Origin: Pseudomonas abietaniphila
Lineage (GTDB): Bacteria > Pseudomonadota > Gammaproteobacteria > Pseudomonadales > Pseudomonadaceae
DNA: 64,000 nt
Direction: 5' to 3'
NCBI RefSeq assembly: GCF_900100795.1
Contig: NZ_FNCO01000006.1
Location: 186,001 to 250,000, forward strand
The notes beneath the pieces are model-generated. The model saw only the letters and a list, made by a program, of their open reading frames with translations. It did not search any database and was not told the DNA's origin. Shown here one piece after another: positions 59,334 to 64,000 of the stretch (its first letter is position 1; the number at the start of each line of letters is the position of its first letter). A program made the position numbers and the translations under genes.

Positions 59334-60275
59334 CTAGGTATGAGGATGTTGAGGACTGTCGATGGGACAAAAGCTGTAGCGCCGAAACAGTTCAGCATAC
59401 CCAGGCACCAGAAAACCACCGCTGCGTGCCAGCCATTGCTCACGCCGCGCGCGATAAACGGCCGGGATGTGATACCAGGCCAACCCCGGCAAGTCGTGAT
59501 GCACCAGGTGCAAATTGAGGTTGAGGAACAACCACCGCCACGGCCACGACGCCTCGTTGATCACCGTGCGCTGCTCCGGATGCTCGCTGGGGCGATGCTC
59601 GTAGTACGAGCGTACCATCGAGATCGCCAGCGCGGGCACGGTGATCAGCAGCAGGTAATGCAGGCTAGAAAAAACGCTGTAGCGCGCGATGAAGGCAAAC
59701 ATCAGGATCAGGAAAACCCCGTGGGTGGACCACATCCACCAGGCTTGGCGTTCGCCCTTCAGAAGCCGCCGGGACTCTCCCCTGATCAGGCTGCCAAGCG
59801 CCAGCGGCACGCCAAATACCAGACGTCCCGGCGGTGTTTTGTCGAGCCAGCGCAGCACGCGCATCACAGGGCCGGTTTTCTGCCACTTCAACTGGCTGAG
59901 GTAGCGGCTTTCCGGGTCGAGTCCCGGCAGGGTCAGGTCTTCATCCCGGTGATGCTGCAGGTGCGTGTCGCGGTACAGCGTGTACGGGTACCAGACCGCG
60001 AACGGTGCGTAGCCCAGCAGCTTGTTCAGCCATAGGTGGCGAGTGGGATGACCATGAAGCAGTTCGTGCTGCAGCGACATCCACAGCACCGTCAACGGAA
60101 TCATCAGCGTCGTGGTGGGCCAGGTACCGAGCCGTGGGCTCAGCAATAACAGGGTTGGCCAGGCGATGTAGACCCCGATCAGCAATGTCCACGTCGGCCA
60201 CTCCGTGCGGCCGGTGAACTGCGTGCGCAGATGGACGATGTCATCACGCTGGGCGTCATCAAGGTAGTGAGGCAT
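59334..60275 (-). CDS. membrane fatty acid desaturase
   Basis: 313 residues with four membrane segments and the three histidine boxes of the di-iron desaturase/hydroxylase group: HELLHGH (70-76), HLQHH (105-109) and LHLVHHDLPGLAWYHIP near residue 255. These bind the oxygen-activating di-iron site. The proteins introduce double bonds or hydroxyl groups into lipids. ATG 60275. Ends 15 bases before the PhnD-like gene start, same strand, so possibly one transcript. Confidence 0.92.
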   Translation of the reverse strand: MPHYLDDAQRDDIVHLRTQFTGRTEWPTWTLLIGVYIAWPTLLLLSPRLGTWPTTTLMIPLTVLWMSLQHELLHGHPTRHLWLNKLLGYAPFAVWYPYTLYRDTHLQHHRDEDLTLPGLDPESRYLSQLKWQKTGPVMRVLRWLDKTPPGRLVFGVPLALGSLIRGESRRLLKGERQAWWMWSTHGVFLILMFAFIARYSVFSSLHYLLLITVPALAISMVRSYYEHRPSEHPEQRTVINEASWPWRWLFLNLNLHLVHHDLPGLAWYHIPAVYRARREQWLARSGGFLVPGYAELFRRYSFCPIDSPQHPHT

Positions 60276-60394
60276 TGCGGGTTCCTGCGTGCTGGCTGCT
60301 AACCCTCTGTGCAACGACGCAGGAAAATCTTGTAGATCGATTGGTTATGACGGTAGAACGTAAGCCCGAATGCCCAGCCTGAACCCGGTCCGTC

Positions 60395-60796
60395 ATGCAG
60401 TATTACCCCGTCCCCGATCTTCAACGCCCGCTGGTGGACAAGTTCTACCGCGCGCATCGCTCGTCCATGCGGGGCAAGGGCGAGGCAACGCTGTGGGTCG
60501 CGAAGGACGGCGAGATCGTGGGCGCGCTGAACCTGACGCCCATGGCCGGTGGGCACTGGCTGACAGGCGTGTTCGTGGCGCCGTCCCGGCGCAGAGCGGG
60601 TGTCGCCGGGCACATGATCAATGCGGCGCTCGGCGAGATGGAAGGTCCGGTCTGGTTATTCTGTGACCCTGAACTCAGCGGGTTTTATCAGCGCCTCGGG
60701 TTTGTCGCGACAGAACACCTGCCGGCCGAACTGACCGGTCGCCTGATGCGCTATCGGCAGACCAAAACCTTGATCGCGTTGGTCCATCAACGCTGA
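60395..60796 (+). CDS. GNAT-family acetyltransferase
   Basis: 133 residues: EATLWVAKDGEIVGALNLTP, LTGVFVAPSRRRAGVAGHMINAAL (acetyl-CoA loop R-R-x-A-G-V) and FCDPELSGFYQRLGFVATEHLP. Short GNAT of unknown acceptor. ATG 60395. Confidence 0.9.
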   Translation: MQYYPVPDLQRPLVDKFYRAHRSSMRGKGEATLWVAKDGEIVGALNLTPMAGGHWLTGVFVAPSRRRAGVAGHMINAALGEMEGPVWLFCDPELSGFYQRLGFVATEHLPAELTGRLMRYRQTKTLIALVHQR

Positions 60797-60961
60797 CCCG
60801 GCTTAGATCCGTTTGCGCACTCGACCGAACCAAATGTGTGATCCACCGCTGAATCCCGCGTGCTAGCCTCGCCCATCACCTTTTGCCATTGATGTAGCGC
60901 GTGTGCGGCCTTGGCTGCCGGCGGCAGAACGAGTCCCGCAACTCAAACGCTCGCGCCCTCT

Positions 60962-61501
60962 TCAATCGTCCGCATTCGGGTCCATGTCGGGGAACAGCAC
61001 TTCGGTGAAACCAAAGCGGCTGAAGTCGGTAATGCGTGACGGGTACAGACGGCCGATCAAATGATCGCATTCGTGCTGAACCACGCGCGCATGAAACCCC
61101 CGGGCGATGCGTTGAATGGCCTTGCCGTCCGGGTCGAACCCTTCGTAGCGGATGTGCTCGTAACGCTCCACCACGCCACGAAGGCCTGGTACCGACAGAC
61201 AACCTTCCCAGCCCTCTTCGAGCGTCGGTTCAAGCGGCGTGATCAGCGGGTTGAGGAGAATGGTCTGCGGCACGGCTTCCGCTTCCGGGTAACGCTCACT
61301 GCGCTCGAATCCGAAAATCACCAGTTGCAGGTCAACGCCGATCTGTGGCGCGGCCAACCCGACGCCGCCGACACTGCGCATGGTTTCGAACATGTCGTCG
61401 ATCAGGGTTTTCAGCTCATCGGAACCGAACATCGACTTCGGCACAGGCGGCGCGACGCGCAGCAGGCGTTCGTCACCCATCTTGAGAATTTCACGAATCA
61501 T
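60962..61501 (-). CDS. def: peptide deformylase
   Basis: 179 residues with all three motifs: [10 protein letters not shown] (46-55), EGCLSVPG (99-106, metal-ligand Cys) and QHECDHLIG (142-150, His/Glu/His). Removes the formyl group from the initiator Met of nascent proteins. Somewhat longer than E. coli Def, with a [23 protein letters not shown] tail; it is not next to fmt/dprA and so is probably a second deformylase copy in the genome. Confidence 0.95.
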   Translation of the reverse strand: MIREILKMGDERLLRVAPPVPKSMFGSDELKTLIDDMFETMRSVGGVGLAAPQIGVDLQLVIFGFERSERYPEAEAVPQTILLNPLITPLEPTLEEGWEGCLSVPGLRGVVERYEHIRYEGFDPDGKAIQRIARGFHARVVQHECDHLIGRLYPSRITDFSRFGFTEVLFPDMDPNADD

Positions 61502-61561
61502 GGAAGGACCTTTTGAAGGGACGGATGCGCCGTACAGACGCGCATCCTGCCACAGTATCGA

Positions 61562-62611
61562 TCAGGTTTTGTCGGTCTTGAGTGGATGCAGATGCGGGTC
61601 GTAATCGTGGTCATGACTCTGATCGCCGTGATCACTGTGGTGGTCGATGTAGTCCCGACTGTGATCGCGCCCCAACCCTGACACATGCTTTTTCTGACCC
61701 GCTGGCACCTCGGTGCCCGGCTCGGCGTCGACACCGCCGTCACCAGCGACCTTCTCGCCCTTGTCCTTGCCCTCTTGGGACATATGCTCGATCACCGCAT
61801 TCATCTCCGCGCCCAACAGCAGCACCGATGCGGAAATGTAGAAATACAGCAGCAGCACGATGATCGCACCGATGCTGCCGTACATCGCGTCGTAGTTGGC
61901 GAAGGTTTTCACGTACCAGGCGAACGCCAGCGAGGCGACGATCCAGACCACGACGGCCAGCACCGAGCCGGGTGTGATGAAGCGAAATTCCTGCTCAACA
62001 TCGGGCATGACGTAATACATCATCGCCACCGAAACCATCAGCAGCAGGATGATCACCGGCCAGCGCAGGATGGTCCACAGGGTCACGATGAAATCTTCCA
62101 TGCCGATCTGCGCCGCCAGCCAGCCCATGACTTGAGGGCCCAGGACCATGAGCGCTGCGGCCGCCAGCAGCATGCCAGCAAAGGCGATCGTGTATAGCAC
62201 GGACAAGGGAAGACGCTTCCACACCGGACGCTCTTCGACCACGTCATAGGCGGCATTCATCGCGCTCATCATCAGGCGCACACCGGCCGACGCACTCCAG
62301 AGCGCGATGACGATACCAATCGACAGCAAGCCGCCCTTGGATTGCTGGAGCTGATCGATGACCGGGTTGACCTGGTCCAGCGCCTGCGGCGGCAGCACCA
62401 GTTCGGACTGCAGACGCAGCCAGCTGAAGAAGTCAGGCAGGTGAAGGAAGCCGATCAGGGCGATCAGGAACAGCAAAAAAGGAAACAGCGAGAACAACGT
62501 CTGATAGGCCAACGCCGAGGCGTACGTCGACATCTCGTCGTCGAGAAACTCTTTGACCGTTCTGACCAGCACCGTTCTGAAACGTAGCTGGCGCAAATCC
62601 GGGAATATCAT
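61562..62611 (-). CDS. YihY/virulence factor BrkB family membrane protein with His-rich tail
   Basis: 349 residues. Six membrane segments of the BrkB/YihY family with MSTYASALAYQTLFSLFPFLLFL, SASAGVRLMMSAMNAAYDV and FANYDAMYGSIGAIIVLLLYFY. Residues about 285-349 are a hydrophilic tail rich in His and Asp (HSRDYIDHHSDHGDQSHDHD), not part of the usual family and a candidate metal-binding stretch. Function of the family is not settled. ATG 62611. Confidence 0.9.
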   Translation of the reverse strand: MIFPDLRQLRFRTVLVRTVKEFLDDEMSTYASALAYQTLFSLFPFLLFLIALIGFLHLPDFFSWLRLQSELVLPPQALDQVNPVIDQLQQSKGGLLSIGIVIALWSASAGVRLMMSAMNAAYDVVEERPVWKRLPLSVLYTIAFAGMLLAAAALMVLGPQVMGWLAAQIGMEDFIVTLWTILRWPVIILLLMVSVAMMYYVMPDVEQEFRFITPGSVLAVVVWIVASLAFAWYVKTFANYDAMYGSIGAIIVLLLYFYISASVLLLGAEMNAVIEHMSQEGKDKGEKVAGDGGVDAEPGTEVPAGQKKHVSGLGRDHSRDYIDHHSDHGDQSHDHDYDPHLHPLKTDKT

Positions 62612-62854
62612 GGCGTCTCCTTTCGCGACGTAGACGTATCTGAAGCACATTTACCTATACGAGCGGGCAAACGCTTTGAAATTCCGTATGCCCGCCACAC
62701 CGGGCCGGCTTTTTACATTGAGTTAAGCACTTTTGCCATGGCCGACACGTTTCCAACCATTTTTGGCCGGACACAATAACGGCCATCACTGGATGGCCGC
62801 TAGAGGTCACGCTGTGCTCGCCAGAGGTGCCTTACACCTCAAGCGCCCAGGCCA

Positions 62855-63046
62855 TCAGGCCTTGTCGACGCCTTTTTTGACGGCATCTTTGGTCTTGCCG
62901 ACCGCTTGCTGCGCTTCGCCTTTGAGCTCTTGTGCCTTGCCTTCCGCACGCAGTTTGTCGTTGTCAGTCATTTTGCCGACACCTTGCTTGACGTTGCCCG
63001 CTGCTTCGTTGGCCATGCCTTTGACTTTATCGCCCGTGCTGCTCAT
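62855..63046 (-). CDS. CsbD-family stress protein
   Basis: 63 residues: MSSTGDKVKGMANEAAGNVK start, GVGKMTDNDKLRAEGKAQELK and QQAVGKTKDAVKKGVDKA. This is the small, highly charged CsbD family, induced by stress in other bacteria. Ribosome binding site GGAG is 6 bases before ATG 63046. Confidence 0.95.
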   Translation of the reverse strand: MSSTGDKVKGMANEAAGNVKQGVGKMTDNDKLRAEGKAQELKGEAQQAVGKTKDAVKKGVDKA

Positions 63047-63297
63047 AAGAATTCTCCAGGGTAATAATCGGTGTCATAACCTCGACGTAAAGATTGACTG
63101 GCGGCTGTTCCCGAGAGTTTCAAATATTTTTCGAGCGGTGAGGGGGCAGGTGTAACGGCGCTTTTCATCGCACGGCTGCCTCGCACCGACAGTTTTGGCT
63201 TTATGTTTGCCCGACAACCTCGGAGAATGCGCGGCCGAGCCGGACGGTGCCTATCATGCACCCACGGGTTCAACAGATTCTGATCCACAGGAACGCT

Positions 63298-63678
63298 ATG
63301 AAAATCGACAAGCAGCAAGCCATTGCGCGTCGCAATGAGCAACTGGGTGGCGCCGTACTGGGCACCAATAACACCCACTTCGCCGTTCTGGACCCCAAGC
63401 GCAACATCTGGTGGTTCGACCTGCCCGTGAGCCGTCTCGCGGTGGGCCAGTACGAATGGCTGCACCTGCTGCTGCACACGCCAAGCACCGACGAATTGAT
63501 TCACTTGAAAGTGACCACCAAGTTCCTGCGCGAGCAGAAAGACGGCGTGGTCATTCGCAATGAAGGCAAACGCAAATCGACCGTCAGCCTGGAGCTGTCG
63601 GCAGACAAGGATTCGTACCTCAAGGACATGCGCCCGAACGGCGCGAACCTGAGCTTTGCGGCGTTTGTGCAGAAATAG
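63298..63678 (+). CDS. conserved hypothetical protein
   Basis: 126 residues from ATG 63298 (MKIDKQQAIARRNEQLGGA). Segments NNTHFAVLDPKRNIWWFDLPV, YEWLHLLLHTPSTDELIHLKV and KSTVSLELSADKDSYLKDM look like a small beta-rich protein. Not recognised. No signal peptide. Longer in-frame ATGs exist but lack ribosome binding sites. Confidence 0.7.
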   Translation: MKIDKQQAIARRNEQLGGAVLGTNNTHFAVLDPKRNIWWFDLPVSRLAVGQYEWLHLLLHTPSTDELIHLKVTTKFLREQKDGVVIRNEGKRKSTVSLELSADKDSYLKDMRPNGANLSFAAFVQK

Positions 63679-63690
63679 CCTTCCGCAAAG

Positions 63691-63783
63691 TCTGTAGGAG
63701 CGCGCTTGCCCGCGAACAAGAGGGGCTGCATCCAATTCGCCGGATGACACGACGCAATCGCGGGCAAGCGCGCTCCTACACAG
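63691..63783. repeat. REP-like inverted pair
   Basis: TGTAGGAGCGCGCTTGCCCGCG (from 63691) faces CGCGGGCAAGCGCGCTCCTACA (to 63781). Same family as near 2337 and 46981-47065. Lies between convergent genes. Confidence 0.88.
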
Positions 63784-63789
63784 GGCTCA

Positions 63790-64000
63790 TCAACCGAGCT
63801 TGCGGCTCACCCAATACCCCACCGCCCCCGCCACACCCGATGCAAACGTCCCCCACGCCCAGTCCACCAGTGCGAGTTGCGAAGGCCAGCCCTGCAAGGT
63901 CGCCCAATTGGTGAGGTCGTAGGTGCCGTAAGCCATCAGCCCCAACAGCGCGCTGTAGCCTGCCGCATATCGCAGGCTTGCACGCCCGACGCCCGGCAAT
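63790..64000 (-). CDS. DUF2177 family membrane protein (5' partial)
   Basis: 70 codons of the C-terminal part, open to the window edge. Contains YGTYDLTNWATLQGWPSQLA and LVDWAWGTFASGVAGAVGYW, the signature of DUF2177 multi-pass inner membrane proteins. The N-terminus lies beyond base 64000. Confidence 0.88.
   Translation of the reverse strand, partial: LPGVGRASLRYAAGYSALLGLMAYGTYDLTNWATLQGWPSQLALVDWAWGTFASGVAGAVGYWVSRKLG

Overview
The window reads as a Pseudomonas chromosome, probably from the fluorescens–syringae lineage. The reasons are a class Ia nrdA/nrdB pair in the Pseudomonas layout, about 60% G+C core genes, several families of paired REP-like palindromes between genes, and typical Pseudomonas families (BdlA-like PAS-PAS-MCP protein, an ECF42-type sigma factor with a DGPF protein, DUF2177, CsbD). 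I see no tRNA, rRNA, integrase, transposase or CRISPR array.

Layout. 1-5390: nrdA (5' end cut by the window), a YhfG-type antitoxin with a frameshifted fic gene, an intergenic region with a putative NrdR box pair, nrdB and its terminator. 5.5-27.7 kb: an accessory block for defence and competition. It holds an A+T-rich double-GHKL ATPase with a receiver-domain partner (5506-8731); a seven-gene predicted restriction-modification locus (8889-18466: 5mC methyltransferase, divergent vsr, PD-(D/E)XK protein, two unrecognised proteins, MORC-like GHKL ATPase, Z1 helicase); an orphan T6SS amidase effector/immunity pair Tae4/Tai4; an unrecognised protein with two related tiny membrane proteins; a membrane-anchored Mrr-type nuclease; a tightly overlapping HTH / nucleotidyltransferase / PP2C phosphatase operon behind a perfect palindrome; two small exported proteins; and an MNT/HEPN toxin-antitoxin pair whose HEPN gene is frameshifted.

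27.7-64 kb is mostly ordinary: LysE exporters, a MASE2-GGDEF cyclase, a five-gene MacAB/TolC-like export operon with a LuxR-type regulator and a 239-residue unknown, an ECF42 sigma factor with its DGPF/SnoaL/VOC operon and a recognisable promoter, an MFS transporter, AraC regulators, a TonB-dependent siderophore receptor, a quinoprotein sugar dehydrogenase, an AlkD-like protein, a DapF-like protein lacking both catalytic cysteines, BdlA-like protein, a nucleoside deaminase, an orphan ProX-like binding protein, a FecI-like sigma factor, a fatty acid desaturase, peptide deformylase, a YihY/BrkB membrane protein, CsbD and a partial DUF2177 gene.

The strongest candidates for under-described biology are the HTH-NTase-PP2C operon, the Z1/MORC/PD-(D/E)XK locus with its two unknown subunits, and the double-GHKL plus receiver pair. 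All family calls were made by eye from motifs; no database search was run.
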